Below, in pieces: positions 53,224-63,155 of a stretch of DNA of 64,000 nucleotides. The position numbers were made by a program, and so were the translations under genes. Origin of the DNA: Burkholderia plantarii (GTDB lineage: Bacteria > Pseudomonadota > Gammaproteobacteria > Burkholderiales > Burkholderiaceae). The notes beneath the pieces are model-generated. The model worked only from the letters and a program-made list of their open reading frames with translations. It was not told the DNA's origin and ran no database searches. Position 1 is the first letter of the stretch. Each line of letters opens with the position of its first letter. The DNA lies in NCBI RefSeq assembly GCF_001411805.1, contig NZ_CP007213.1, forward strand, positions 2,914,001 to 2,978,000. Reading direction: 5' to 3'.

Positions 53224-54513
53224 TCAGTGCGGCGGCACCCAGGCGCCGGCCCAGCGCGCCGCGCAGGTCACGAGATACAGCGCGAGCCCGATCAGCCCGC
53301 CCACCACCGTGCCGTTGACGCGGATGCTCTGCAGGTCGCGGCCGATGTTGAGCTCGACCTGACGCGACATCTCCGCCGTATCCCAGTTGCGGACCGTGTC
53401 GCTGATGTGGCGCGTGAGGAACACCGCGAACTCGGGCGCCATCTCGGCGGCGGCCTTCTCGACGTGCTCGTTCATCGAGGCGCGCAGCGCCGGGCTCGCC
53501 GCGAGCCGCTCGCCGAGCCAGCCGCCGAGCGCGGCGGCCTGCCGGTGCAGCACCGAATCCTCGCGCGCGAGATCGGCCTTGAGCCAGTCGCGCAGTTGGG
53601 TCCAGAGCTCGGCCACGTAGCCGTTGAACGCCTCGCCGTCGCGCAGGTAGCGCTTCAGTTCCTCGCCCTTTTCAAGGAACCGCGGGTCGGTCTTGAGCCG
53701 CTCGACCAGCCGTTCGGCGGTGGCGTCGAAGCTGCGCCGCAACTGGTGGTCCGGATCCTCGCCGATCTGCCCCAGCATGCGCGTGACCGTGTTGGCGATC
53801 AGCTCGGCGCCGCTCTCGCTGATCCAGGCGGTCGGCATCACGCGCTCCATCTTCGGATAGCGGCCCTTCAGCCATTCGACGATGTAGGCGGCGATCGCGG
53901 CGCGGTTGTCGGGCTCGCGCAGCAGCGCGACGAGCTGCGCGATGCCGTCGTCGAGCAGTTGCTGGTGGCGCCCGTCGTGCGTCAGCGTCTCGAGGATCGC
54001 GCCGGCCGAGCGCGACAGGTCGATCCGGTCCAGCGCGGCGCGCAATGCGTCGCGAATGAAGCCGCGCACGCGCGCGTCGTCGACCATGTCGAGCGCGAGG
54101 CTCGCGAGCCTCGCCACGTAGCCGCCGAGCAGCGCCTTGTTGGCCGGCTCGACGAGCCACTGCGCGAAGCGTTCGGCCGGATCGTGGCGCCGGATCAGCG
54201 CGACGATCGAGGCCGGATCGAGAAAGCGGTCATGCACGAACTGCGCGAGATTGTCGGCGATGCGTGCCTGATTGCGCGGCACGATCTCGGTATGGCGCGA
54301 CACGATCGGGATCGGCACACGCCGGAACAGCGCCGCCACCGCGAACCAGTCGGCCAGCGCGCCCACCATCGCGGCCTCGGCCACGGCCTTCACGCCGTCC
54401 ACCCAGACGCCGCCCGGGAAACCCAGCGTGACGATGAACACGGCCGTCACGCCGATCAGCAATCCGAGCGCGCGCCGCTTGCTCGCCTTCAGTTCCGCCG
54501 CCTTGTCCCGCAT
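53224..54513 (-). CDS. DUF445 membrane protein
   Basis: 429 residues. Two N-terminal hydrophobic stretches ('LGLLIGVTAVFIVTLGFP', 'VKAVAEAAMVGALADWFAVA') are followed by the DUF445 hallmark 'ALFRRVPIPIVSRHTEIVPR', a long amphipathic helical middle, and a C-terminal membrane helix ('GTVVGGLIGLALYLVTCAAR'). This family is anchored in the inner membrane, probably with the middle in the cytoplasm or periplasm. Function unknown. Confidence 0.92.
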   Translation of the reverse strand: MRDKAAELKASKRRALGLLIGVTAVFIVTLGFPGGVWVDGVKAVAEAAMVGALADWFAVAALFRRVPIPIVSRHTEIVPRNQARIADNLAQFVHDRFLDPASIVALIRRHDPAERFAQWLVEPANKALLGGYVARLASLALDMVDDARVRGFIRDALRAALDRIDLSRSAGAILETLTHDGRHQQLLDDGIAQLVALLREPDNRAAIAAYIVEWLKGRYPKMERVMPTAWISESGAELIANTVTRMLGQIGEDPDHQLRRSFDATAERLVERLKTDPRFLEKGEELKRYLRDGEAFNGYVAELWTQLRDWLKADLAREDSVLHRQAAALGGWLGERLAASPALRASMNEHVEKAAAEMAPEFAVFLTRHISDTVRNWDTAEMSRQVELNIGRDLQSIRVNGTVVGGLIGLALYLVTCAARWAGAWVPPH

Positions 54514-54931
54514 CGGGTCCCGTCCTGGATCGTCCGCATCACGCCGCCCGCGCCGGCGGGCGGCCCCTGGTTGTCGCGCGTTCGCGTGCCGTGGCTGCGC
54601 GTGGCATCGCGGCCGCCACGCTGCGATGGCGGCCGCCGTCCGATGGTACACCGAGGCCGCGGCATGCCCGCCGGCGCCTGCCGCAGCAGTTCCCCGCAGC
54701 GCGCGCCGCCGCTCGCGCGCAAACGGCGTTCCCGCGCCGGCAGCCGGCAACGGGACGCGGGCTCGCGCGACCGCGAGCGGCACGGGCCGCCCTCCATGTG
54801 GCGCGGGTCGCGCCGGATCGCCCGCCGGTTGCCGCCGGCGGGGCTCGCCCGTAGAATCGTTGCGCACACCGCGCCCGGCGTTCCCGCCCGCCGGCGCCCC
54901 ACTCGCCTCGCATCCCCAAGGAGTCCGCAGC
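54514..54931. other. Divergent intergenic region, GC-rich
   Basis: Holds the promoters for the DUF445 and PLD genes, but neither could be located in the GC-rich sequence. Confidence 0.4.
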
Positions 54932-56563
54932 GTGCCGGCCACCCCCGTCCGTCGCGAGCCGTGCGTCCGCCACCCGGCGCACGCGGCTCGCCGCTTCGCC
55001 GTAGCCGCCCTGGCCGCGCTGTGGCTAGCCGGCTGCGCCACGCATCCGCCCGCCACCACGCTGTCGCGCCCCGTCTCGCACGCGCTGCCGCCGGATACGC
55101 CCACGCCGCTGCGCGACGCGCTCGCGGCGCCGGAGCGCGCGCATCCGGGGCAATCGGGCTTTCGCGTGCTGTCGGTCGGCACCGACGCGCTGCAGATGCG
55201 CATCGCGCTCGCGCGCGCGGCCACCAAAACGCTCGACATGCAGTACTACATCGCCACCGAGGACACCACCGGCAAGCTGCTGCTGGCCGCGGCGCTCTAC
55301 GCGGCCGATCGCGGCGTGCGGGTGCGGATGCTGGTGGACGACCTGAACTTCAAGGACATCGGGCAGGTGATGGCGTCGCTGAACGCGCATCCGAACATCG
55401 AGATCCGCGTGTTCAACCCGTTCGGGGCGACCGGGCGCGGCGTGTTCGCGCGCACCGCCGATTTCGTCTCGAAGATCGACCGCTTCACGCGGCGCATGCA
55501 CAACAAGGCGATGATCGCCGACAACCAGCTCGCGATCGTCGGCGGCCGCAACCTCGGCGACGAGTATTTCAGCGCGAGCCCGACGCTGCAGTTCCGCGAT
55601 CTCGACGTGCTCGCGGCCGGCCCCGTCACGGCCGACATTTCGCGCAGCTTCGACACCTACTGGGCGAGCGCGAGCGCCTACCCGCTGCGCGTGCTCGATC
55701 ACCAGCATTTCGATCCGCAGGATCTCGATCGCACGCGCGACGCGCTGCGCGAGCACTGGCGCGAGAACGCCACCCCCTACGACGCGAAGCCGCTGAACGC
55801 CACGCCGCTCGCCGACCAGATCGCACGCGAGCAACTCGGGCTGGTGTGGGCCAATGCGACGTTCGCGGTCGATTCGCCGGAAAAGATCGCGATGGCGGCC
55901 GGCACCTACCAGAGCCCGCCGATGCAGCAGCTGGCGATGCTGACCAAGGAGGCGCGCCGCGAATTCCTGCTGATCTCGCCATACTTCGTGCCGCACGACG
56001 CCGGCGTCGAGGCGCTCGGCCAGCTCGTCGCGCGCGGCGTGCGGGTGGCCGTGCTGACCAATTCGCTCGCGGCCACCGACGCGGTGGCCGTGCAGGCCGG
56101 CTACGCGCCCTACCGCGTGCCGCTGCTCGAACGCGGCGTGGAGCTCTACGAATTCCGTGCCGAGCAGCCGCAAGGCTCGACCATGCGGATGTTCGGCTCG
56201 CAGTCGCGCGCGAGCCTGCATGCGAAGGCCTACGTGGTGGACCGCAGCACGCTGGTGATCGGCTCGCTCAATCTCGATCCGCGCTCGGCCTACCTCAACA
56301 CCGAACTCGCGCTGGTGATCCGCAGCCCGCAGCTGGCCGGCGAAGTCGCCACGCTGTTCGACCACGTCACGGCGCCGACCGAGAGCTACCGCGTGACGCT
56401 GGCCGATCCGTCGCCGTCGCCGAACGGCTGGCATTCGCCGCTGGTCTGGACCGACGTGGAGGATGGCCAGCAGCGCACCTACAGCGTCGATCCGCACGCG
56501 GGGCTGCTGCGCAACGCGCTGACGGGGCTGTTCCGGATGCTGCCGGTGGACGGCCAGCTGTGA
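54932..56563 (+). CDS. Phospholipase D-family lipoprotein (cardiolipin-synthase-like)
   Basis: 543 residues from GTG 54932, eight bases after AAGGAG. A signal peptide with lipobox 'LAALWLAGCAT' indicates a lipoprotein. Both HKD motifs are present: 'HNKAMIADNQLAIVGGRNLG' and 'HAKAYVVDRSTLVIGSLNLD'. It belongs to the YmdC/ClsC-like PLD branch that acts on phospholipids at the envelope. No partner gene (YmdB-like) is adjacent. Confidence 0.93.
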   Translation: MPATPVRREPCVRHPAHAARRFAVAALAALWLAGCATHPPATTLSRPVSHALPPDTPTPLRDALAAPERAHPGQSGFRVLSVGTDALQMRIALARAATKTLDMQYYIATEDTTGKLLLAAALYAADRGVRVRMLVDDLNFKDIGQVMASLNAHPNIEIRVFNPFGATGRGVFARTADFVSKIDRFTRRMHNKAMIADNQLAIVGGRNLGDEYFSASPTLQFRDLDVLAAGPVTADISRSFDTYWASASAYPLRVLDHQHFDPQDLDRTRDALREHWRENATPYDAKPLNATPLADQIAREQLGLVWANATFAVDSPEKIAMAAGTYQSPPMQQLAMLTKEARREFLLISPYFVPHDAGVEALGQLVARGVRVAVLTNSLAATDAVAVQAGYAPYRVPLLERGVELYEFRAEQPQGSTMRMFGSQSRASLHAKAYVVDRSTLVIGSLNLDPRSAYLNTELALVIRSPQLAGEVATLFDHVTAPTESYRVTLADPSPSPNGWHSPLVWTDVEDGQQRTYSVDPHAGLLRNALTGLFRMLPVDGQL

Positions 56564-56703
56564 GGTGGCGGATGGGGTGCCGACGCGAGCCGCGCCGCCA
56601 CGGCGAACGGCCGCGCGAGGCCGCCTGACGGCGAACCGGACGCGGCCGGCGGGTGGGTGACGAGAACGTGACGGGACGGCGTGGCCGGCCCCGCCGCCCT
56701 CCC

Positions 56704-57123
56704 TTACTTCAGCGCCGCGCGAATCCGCTCGGCCATGGCCGTCAGTTCGGCGGGATCGGCCACCTCGCGCGAGTGCGCGCCGAGCGGCTGGGTGGCCCAG
56801 CGCGGGATCAGGTGGAAGTGGACGTGCGGCACCGTCTGCCCGGCCGCCTCGCCGTTGAACTGGCCGACGAACAGGCCGTCCGGCTGCAGCGCCTCGCGGA
56901 TCGCGAGCGCGACGCGCTTGCTCATGCGAATGCACTCGGCCGCCGCTTCATCGGACAGCTCGTAGAGCATCACCGCCGCTTCCTTCGGCACGATCAGCAC
57001 GTGCGCCGGCGACTGGGGCATGATGTCCATGAACGCGATCGTCGTATCGGTCTCGCAGACCTTCGTGCAGGGCAGCTCGCCGCGCAGGATCTTCGCGAAG
57101 ATGTTGTTGTCGTCGTAAGCCAT
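56704..57123 (-). CDS. HIT-family hydrolase
   Basis: 139 residues. The histidine triad is 'GQTVPHVHFHLIPRW'. The N-terminus is 'NIFAKILRGELPCTKVCETD' and 'FMDIMPQSPAHVLIVPKEAA', as in Hint-type nucleoside phosphoramidate hydrolases. Cytoplasmic. It lies downstream of the two-component genes on the same strand with a 155-base gap. Confidence 0.93.
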   Translation of the reverse strand: MAYDDNNIFAKILRGELPCTKVCETDTTIAFMDIMPQSPAHVLIVPKEAAVMLYELSDEAAAECIRMSKRVALAIREALQPDGLFVGQFNGEAAGQTVPHVHFHLIPRWATQPLGAHSREVADPAELTAMAERIRAALK

Positions 57124-57278
57124 GAGGTCGCTCGTCGTCTGGGTTCGGTTGAACGGGAACGACGATTCTCGGGGCTCGCGCGCGAACGCGCAAGCACGAC
57201 CGGCAAGCTGGCCGCGCATCGCTGTCGGGCCTTCCAGCGCAATGGCGGAGCGGTGCCGCCGGCCGCCCGCTCGTCGCG

Positions 57279-58532
57279 TCACGCCGCCGGAAACGTCATG
57301 GTGACCACGAAGCCACCGTCGTCGGCGTTCGAGGCGACGAAGCTGCCGCGCCGCTGGCGCACCAGCCGCTTGACGATCGCGAGCCCGAGCCCGCAATGCG
57401 CGTCGCCGCCGCGCGCCGCGTCGAGCCGCACGAACGGCCGCTGCGCGCGCTCGAGTTCGGCCTCGGGAATGCCCGGTCCGTGATCGCGCACCACCAGCCG
57501 GTAACCCTGGGCGAGCGCCACCGTGGAGATCTCCACCGGCGGCTCGCCGTAGGTCATCGCGTTCTCGATCAGGTTCGACAGAATCCGGTCGAGATCGACG
57601 AGCGGCAACCGGAAACCCTCGCCGGCGCGCAGGTCGACGCTGACCAGCGCGTCGTCGAGTTCGCCGCCGTAATGCTGGCGGCAATGCGCGTCGACGCTCG
57701 CGGTTGGCGACGGCTCCGCGCCCTCGCCCGCGAAATCGAGGAACTGCGTGACGATCCGCGAGAGCGCCTCGGCATCGCGCAGGAAGCCGTTGCGCGTGGC
57801 CTGGTCGGGCAGCAGGTCGGCACGCACCTGCATGCGCGTGATCGGCGCGCGCAGGTCGTGCGCGAGGCCCGCCAGCATCACCGCGCGCTCCTGCTCGCCC
57901 TGCGCCAGCTCGCTCACCATCTCGTTGAAGTTCGCGATCACGTCCTTGACCTCGCGCGGGCCGCCGACCGGCACCGCCGGCTGCCGGTTGCCGAGCCGGA
58001 AATCGCGCACCGCCTGCGCCAGCCGCCGCAGCGGGCGCTGGATGCGCCACGCGCCGAAGATCGCGAGGCCGATGCCGATCAGCATCGTCAGCGACGAGGC
58101 GCCGATGAAGCGCGTGACCGACGGCATCGTCGAGGGCAGCGTGATCCAGTAGCGCGCGCCCGGATAACGTGCCCAGATGGTGCGCGAGCTGCCGTCGCCG
58201 ACCACGTGCGTGCCGGGCGGCATCGCCTCGCGCAGATGGCGCTCGAACGGCCCGTAGGTGTCGACGCAGGGCTTCGGGCAGCCGAACGCCACGGCGTCCT
58301 TCACGTCGACGAACGAGGTGCCGAGCATCGCGCTGACCGCCAGCCCGAGCGCGCTGCCGCTCGCCTGCGCCTGCGTGGACAGCGCGATCACGCGGCGCGT
58401 CTGCTCCACTTCCAGGCGCAGCCGCTCGCGGTCGAGCAGCATCAGGCCGATCGCGTGGACCACCAGCACGAGGCCGATCGCCATCAACGCGAGCCGGACG
58501 AACAGCGTGTCAAACCGGCGCTTCATCACCAT
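57279..58532 (-). CDS. EnvZ-type sensor histidine kinase
   Basis: 417 residues. Two membrane helices flank a periplasmic domain of about 110 residues that contains a Cys-x-x-x-Cys pair ('AFGCPKPCVDTYG'). HAMP follows, then H-box 'MLAGLAHDLRAPITRMQVRA', N-box 'ILSNLIENAMTYGEPP', and G-boxes 'HGPGIPEAE' and 'HCGLGLAIVKRL'. The two cysteines could form a disulfide or bind a metal. It overlaps the response-regulator gene by 23 bases (start 58532; an ATG at 58526 is also possible). Confidence 0.93.
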   Translation of the reverse strand: MVMKRRFDTLFVRLALMAIGLVLVVHAIGLMLLDRERLRLEVEQTRRVIALSTQAQASGSALGLAVSAMLGTSFVDVKDAVAFGCPKPCVDTYGPFERHLREAMPPGTHVVGDGSSRTIWARYPGARYWITLPSTMPSVTRFIGASSLTMLIGIGLAIFGAWRIQRPLRRLAQAVRDFRLGNRQPAVPVGGPREVKDVIANFNEMVSELAQGEQERAVMLAGLAHDLRAPITRMQVRADLLPDQATRNGFLRDAEALSRIVTQFLDFAGEGAEPSPTASVDAHCRQHYGGELDDALVSVDLRAGEGFRLPLVDLDRILSNLIENAMTYGEPPVEISTVALAQGYRLVVRDHGPGIPEAELERAQRPFVRLDAARGGDAHCGLGLAIVKRLVRQRRGSFVASNADDGGFVVTMTFPAA

Positions 58533-59247
58533 CGCCGCCGGGCACGAACATGTAGCCGACGCCGCGCATCGTCTGCACGTAGCGCGGCTGGGCCGGGTCG
58601 TCTTCCAGCAGGCGGCGCAGGCGCCAGACCGGCACGTCGATGCCGCGCTCGGTCAGGTTCGAATACGGCCCGTGCAGCATGTCGAGCAGCCGCGCGCGAG
58701 AGAGCGTCTCCATCGGATGCATCGCGAACACTTCGAGCAGCGCGTATTCGCCGCCCGTGAGCTTGAGCGCCTCGGTGTCGCGATACAGCGTGCGGGTCGT
58801 GAAGTCGAGCCGGAACGGGCCGAAGCGCAGCGCCTCGCGCCGTTCGGCGGCGGGCCGCGCGAGGCCGGCCGGCGCGTGGCGGCGCAGCACCGCGTGGATC
58901 CGCGCGAGCAGTTCCTGCGGCATGAACGGCTTGCCGAGATAGTCGTCGGCGCCGAGTTCGAGGCCGATCACGCGATCGACGCCGTCGGCGCGCGCCGTCA
59001 GCATGATCACCGGGATCGTGTCGCCGCTCGCGCGCAGCTGCTTGAGCACGGTCAGCCCGTCGATGCCGGGCATCATCAGGTCGAGCACGATCACCGACGG
59101 CCGCTCGCGCTCGAGGCGCCGCTCCAGCGTGGTGGCGTCGTGCAGCACCGACACCTCGATGCCACGTTGCTGGAAAAAGGTGCGGAGCAGATCGCGCAGC
59201 GCGGCATCGTCGTCGACCAGCAGGACCTGGATGGGCGTATCGGACAT
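58510..59247 (-). CDS. OmpR-type response regulator
   Basis: 245 residues. Receiver: 'VLLVDDDAALRDLLRTFFQQ', 'VIVLDLMMPGIDGLTVLKQL' (phospho-Asp) and 'YLGKPFMPQELLARIHAVLR' (Lys). Winged HTH: 'LTGGEYALLEVFAMHPMETL', 'RGIDVPVWRLRRLLEDD', 'VQTMRGVGYMFVPGG'. It pairs with the kinase downstream. Three direct repeats in its own promoter region suggest autoregulation. Confidence 0.94.
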   Translation of the reverse strand: MSDTPIQVLLVDDDAALRDLLRTFFQQRGIEVSVLHDATTLERRLERERPSVIVLDLMMPGIDGLTVLKQLRASGDTIPVIMLTARADGVDRVIGLELGADDYLGKPFMPQELLARIHAVLRRHAPAGLARPAAERREALRFGPFRLDFTTRTLYRDTEALKLTGGEYALLEVFAMHPMETLSRARLLDMLHGPYSNLTERGIDVPVWRLRRLLEDDPAQPRYVQTMRGVGYMFVPGGDGDEAPV

Positions 59248-59670
59248 GTGCTCGGGATAAACGGAAAGAAACGGAAACGAACGGCGAAACGCGGCAACGG
59301 CCCGCCGCGCCGGCATGCAATCCGGTGACTATAAGCGAAGCCGGTGCGCTCATGCTTGCTTCGCCTTAAGACGGCTTACGGAGTCTTACGTGCGCGCGGG
59401 GGCCGCCGCCGGCGGGGCGCGTCGTTTGCCCGATAGCGGAATCGCTGTTTCCTTCGCATTTCCCGTCGTTTCACTCGATCGCCCCGATTCCTTGCCGGCG
59501 ATACTGGATTCCGTGAACCACGAGTCTCGCATCGCGTGGCGTGAAGCCCACCACATGCGCCACCTCCCGTTCACGGCCGTTGTCTCCAGGGACAAACCTC
59601 GCGATTGGCGTGCATGCCGGGCATGGCCGGCCAGGCAATCACGCGTTCAACCCAGACCAAGGAATCGATC
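59248..59670. other. Divergent intergenic region
   Basis: Contains the response-regulator promoter described separately and the upstream region of the small hypothetical gene. No further gene seen. Confidence 0.4.
59328..59390 (-). promoter_or_regulatory. Probable autoregulated promoter with OmpR-type direct repeats
   Basis: Upstream of the response-regulator gene lie three direct repeats with exactly 10-base period: CTTAAG (59365), CTTACG (59375) and CTTACG (59385), on the plus strand. On the minus strand a good -10 TATAGT (59333-59328) lies about 32 bases below the repeats with no -35 box, as expected for an activator-dependent promoter. OmpR/PhoB-family proteins bind direct repeats of 10-11 base period. 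Confidence 0.6.
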
Positions 59671-60042
59671 ATGCCGGACGAGATCATGTCGTACCCGAAG
59701 AACGTGTTCACCAATGACGGGCAATCCGACGTCGATGGCTTTGCCCCGAAGCTGGGAGCGGTGGCCGCGCAGATCAAGGCCGCCGGGAAAATCACCGTCT
59801 ACTATGGTTTCCATGGTGACGACAACGGCAGGCTTTTGGTCGTGTTCTCGGCCGACGAATTGGAGAAATCGCGGGACATGGCAGCCGGATTTCCGGATGC
59901 CACCCTGGTGCAGGTCAACGGCCCGAATGACCCCAAGATCGATTACGCCAAGCACAACAAGGACGGGCAGGCGCTGTTCACCTGGTGCGACAGCGACACG
60001 TACATCAAGGCCAACAAGCTGCTGCCGGACATCATCCCGTGA
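59671..60042 (+). CDS. Small hypothetical cytoplasmic protein
   Basis: 123 residues from ATG 59671, eight bases after AAGGA. No signal peptide or membrane helix. Sequence is protein-like and mixed ('GKITVYYGFHGDDNGRLLVV', 'FTWCDSDTYIKANKLLPDI'). The family is not recognised with confidence; the GFHGD segment recalls small alpha/beta domains of polymorphic-toxin systems, but that is weak. Ends at a shared terminator with the cyo operon. Confidence 0.8.
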   Translation: MPDEIMSYPKNVFTNDGQSDVDGFAPKLGAVAAQIKAAGKITVYYGFHGDDNGRLLVVFSADELEKSRDMAAGFPDATLVQVNGPNDPKIDYAKHNKDGQALFTWCDSDTYIKANKLLPDIIP

Positions 60043-60110
60043 GCGGCACGGCAGCCGGCTACGGCTGCCGGCCGCGAGCCCGCGCGGCACCGTTTCCGCC
60101 GCGCAAACAA

Positions 60111-60136
60111 AAAAGCCGCCCCGAAGGGCGGCTTTT
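60111..60136. terminator. Bidirectional intrinsic terminator
   Basis: AAAA-GCCGCCC-CGAA-GGGCGGC-TTTT, between the convergent small hypothetical gene and cyoD. The minus-strand reading has the longer U-tract (TTTTTTGTTT), so it ends the cyo transcript well. Confidence 0.92.
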
Positions 60137-60184
60137 CTTCGACCGCCTCACCCGTCAATCCAGGCGAGGCAGGCCGGCGCTCGA

Positions 60185-60526
60185 TCAGCGCGACATCATG
60201 TTGATGCTGACGTTGTGCATGATCCACAGCGAACCGACGATCAGGATCACCACCGTCAACACCGTGTAGGCGAAGGCGGTCACGTTCCAGCGCTGGCTCG
60301 ACGAGCCGTTCATGTGCAGGAAGAAGATCAGGTGAACCACGATCTGCACGGCGGCCAGCGCGGCCAGCACGAGGATCTTGACTTCGTTGGTCGAGAACCA
60401 GCCGCCGAGCACCACGCCGAACGACGCGGCCGTCAGGATCACCGACAGCACGAATCCGACCAGGTAGCTGCTGACGGTGCCGTGCGAGGCGTCGTCGTGC
60501 GACGCATGCGTATGCGAATGGGCCAT
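60185..60526 (-). CDS. cyoD: Cytochrome bo3 quinol oxidase subunit IV
   Basis: 113 residues, three membrane helices ('YLVGFVLSVILTAASFGVVL', 'KILVLAALAAVQIVVHLIFF', 'TVLTVVILIVGSLWIMHNV'), matching CyoD. A His-rich N-terminus. ATG follows the cyoC TAA directly. It assists assembly and stability of the oxidase. Confidence 0.95.
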   Translation of the reverse strand: MAHSHTHASHDDASHGTVSSYLVGFVLSVILTAASFGVVLGGWFSTNEVKILVLAALAAVQIVVHLIFFLHMNGSSSQRWNVTAFAYTVLTVVILIVGSLWIMHNVSINMMSR

Positions 60527-61138
60527 TTAGATCACACTCACGAGGTAGACGAACGTAAACACGCAAATCCAGACGATGTCCAGAAAGTGCCAGAACAGGC
60601 TCAGGCACGTCAGGCGACGCACGTCCTGCTCCGACAGCTCCGGGTTGCGAGCGATCTGGACCACCAGCACGACCATCCAGATCAGGCCCATCGTCACGTG
60701 CAGACCGTGAGTGGCCACCAGCGTGAAGAACGACGACAGGAAGCCGCTGCGGTCCGGACCCGCGCCGTCGGCGATCAGGTGCGTGAACTCGCGGATTTCC
60801 ATGAACAGGAACGACGCGCCGAGCAGGAACGTCACGGCCAGCCAGCCGAACACGGCACCGCGGTTGTTGCGGTGCGCGCCGATCATGGCGAAGCCGTAGG
60901 TGATCGAGCTCAGCAGCAGCGCCGCCGTTTCGAGCGCGACGCCCGGGATGTCGAACAGATCCTTGGCCGTGGGGCCGCCGGCGAACTCGTGCTGCATCAC
61001 CGCGAACACGGCGAACAGCGTGCCGAACAGGATACAGTCGGTCATCAGGTACAGCCAGAAGCCGAACACCGAGTGCGACGGCGGATGGTGATGCTCTGCC
61101 GCGTGATGGTGATCGGCAGTCAGGGTGCTTTGTGCCAT
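60527..61138 (-). CDS. cyoC: Cytochrome bo3 quinol oxidase subunit III
   Basis: 203 residues, five membrane helices, with '[20 protein letters not shown]' and '[20 protein letters not shown]' typical of CyoC. The His-rich N-terminal tail ('[10 protein letters not shown]') is common in this group. It overlaps cyoB by one base (TGATG). Confidence 0.96.
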   Translation of the reverse strand: MAQSTLTADHHHAAEHHHPPSHSVFGFWLYLMTDCILFGTLFAVFAVMQHEFAGGPTAKDLFDIPGVALETAALLLSSITYGFAMIGAHRNNRGAVFGWLAVTFLLGASFLFMEIREFTHLIADGAGPDRSGFLSSFFTLVATHGLHVTMGLIWMVVLVVQIARNPELSEQDVRRLTCLSLFWHFLDIVWICVFTFVYLVSVI

Positions 61139-63153
61139 CAGTTGGCCTCCAGTTCCACTTCAGCAGGACGCGGTACCGCGACGCGCGCGCCGCCACGCTG
61201 CTCTTCGATCTTCCGCACCGTGTCGGCCGGAATGTAGTAGCCCTCGTTCTTCTGCGAGCTGTAGATGATCGCGGTCGCAACGATGCCGACGAAGCCGAGG
61301 ATGGCCAGCCACCAGATGTGCCAGACGCCGGCAAAGCCGAGCACCAGCGAGAACATGCCGATGAAGAAGCCCGCGCTCGTGTTCGAGGGCATGTGGATGT
61401 CCTCGTACTGCTGGCCCTTCTCGAGACCGAAGCCGAGGCCGCGTTCCTTGCGATACGACACTTCGTCGAGCTCGTGGATCGTCGGGATGATCGCGAAGTT
61501 GTACGAAGCCGGCGGCGAGGACGTCGCCCACTCGAGCGTGTGGCCGTTCCACGGATCGCCCGTCAGGTCACGGTTGCCCGGCAGGTTGCGGTCGCGGATC
61601 GACACGTACAGCTGCAGCAGCTGGTGGACGATGCCGATCAGCACCAGCACCGCGCCGAACAGCGCGATCTGCATCCACGGATGCCATGCGGGGTTGTCGT
61701 AGTGGTTCAGACGACGCGTCACGCCCATGAAGCCGAGCACGTACAGCGGCGTGAAGGCGAAGATGAAGCCGAACTGCCAGAACCAGAACGCGCGCTTGCC
61801 GAGCTTCTCGTTGAGCTTGAAGCCGAACACCTTCGGGAACCAGTAGTTGAAGCCAGCCAGGTAGCCGAACAGCACGCCGCCGATGATCACGTTGTGGAAG
61901 TGGGCGATCAGGAACAGGCTGTTGTGCAGCACGAAGTCCGCGCCCGGGATCGCCATCATCACGCCGGTCATGCCGCCCACCGTGAACGTGACCATGAAGC
62001 CCAGCGTCCAGAGGATCGGCGCGCTGAATTCCAGGCGGCCACGGTAGATCGTGAACAGCCAGTTGAAGATCTTCACGCCGGTCGGGATCGCGATGATCAT
62101 CGTGGCGATGCCGAAGAACGCGTTGACGTCGGCGCCCGAGCCCATCGTGAAGAAGTGGTGCAGCCACACGAGGAACGACAGGACCATGATCGCGCAGGTT
62201 GCGTAGACCATCGTCTTGTAGCCGAACAGCGGCTTCTTCGCGTAGGTCGCCACGACTTCCGAGAACACGCCGAACGCCGGCAGGATCAGGATGTACACCT
62301 CGGGGTGACCCCAGGCCCAGATCAGGTTCAGGTACATCATGACGTTGCCGCCGCCGTCATTCGTGAAGAAGTGCATCCCCAGATAACGGTCGAGGCCGAG
62401 CAGCGCGAGCGTGACGGTCAGGATCGGGAACGCCGCCATGATCAGCACGTTGGTGCAGAGCGCCGTCCACGTGAACACCGGCATCTTCATCAGCGTCATG
62501 CCGGGCGCGCGCATCTTGATGATCGTCACGAAGAAGTTCACGCCGGTCAGCAGCGTGCCCACCCCGGAGATCTGCAGCGCCCAGATGTAGTAGTCGACCC
62601 CCACCCCTGGACTGTATGCAAGCTCCGAGAGCGGCGGATACGCGAGCCAGCCGGTCTGCGCGAATTCACCGATGAACAGCGAGATCATCAGCAGCACCGC
62701 GCCCACCGCCGTCATCCAGAACGACAGCGAGTTCAGGAACGGGAACGCCACGTCGCGCGCGCCGATCTGCAGCGGCACCACCAGGTTCATCAGGCCCACC
62801 ATGAACGCCATCGCCATGAAGAAGATCATGATGACGCCGTGCGCGGTGAAGATCTGGTCGTAGTGGTGCGGCGGCAGGTAGCCCGGCGCGTCATACGCGA
62901 ACGCGAGCTGGGTACGCATCATGATCGCGTCGGCGAAGCCGCGCAGCAGCATGACGAGGGCAACGGCGATGTACATCACGCCAAGACGCTTGTGGTCGAC
63001 GCTCGTCAGCCACTCGGTCCAGAGATATTTCCACTTACCGAAGTAAGTGACGAGGCCCAGCACGAGCGCCCCGACGATGCCGACGCCGAGCGCCGTGATC
63101 ACGAGGATTGGCTCGTGATACGGGATCGAGTCGAGTGTAAGTTTTCCGAACAT
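61138..63153 (-). CDS. cyoB: Cytochrome bo3 quinol oxidase subunit I
   Basis: 671 residues from ATG 63153, six bases after AAGGGG. The haem-copper core is intact: '[19 protein letters not shown]' (low-spin haem ligand), '[20 protein letters not shown]' (CuB His and the cross-linked Tyr), '[16 protein letters not shown]' (two CuB His) and '[20 protein letters not shown]' (two haem ligands). It reduces oxygen with ubiquinol electrons and pumps protons. Confidence 0.97.
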   Translation of the reverse strand: MFGKLTLDSIPYHEPILVITALGVGIVGALVLGLVTYFGKWKYLWTEWLTSVDHKRLGVMYIAVALVMLLRGFADAIMMRTQLAFAYDAPGYLPPHHYDQIFTAHGVIMIFFMAMAFMVGLMNLVVPLQIGARDVAFPFLNSLSFWMTAVGAVLLMISLFIGEFAQTGWLAYPPLSELAYSPGVGVDYYIWALQISGVGTLLTGVNFFVTIIKMRAPGMTLMKMPVFTWTALCTNVLIMAAFPILTVTLALLGLDRYLGMHFFTNDGGGNVMMYLNLIWAWGHPEVYILILPAFGVFSEVVATYAKKPLFGYKTMVYATCAIMVLSFLVWLHHFFTMGSGADVNAFFGIATMIIAIPTGVKIFNWLFTIYRGRLEFSAPILWTLGFMVTFTVGGMTGVMMAIPGADFVLHNSLFLIAHFHNVIIGGVLFGYLAGFNYWFPKVFGFKLNEKLGKRAFWFWQFGFIFAFTPLYVLGFMGVTRRLNHYDNPAWHPWMQIALFGAVLVLIGIVHQLLQLYVSIRDRNLPGNRDLTGDPWNGHTLEWATSSPPASYNFAIIPTIHELDEVSYRKERGLGFGLEKGQQYEDIHMPSNTSAGFFIGMFSLVLGFAGVWHIWWLAILGFVGIVATAIIYSSQKNEGYYIPADTVRKIEEQRGGARVAVPRPAEVELEAN

Positions 63154-63155
63154 GC

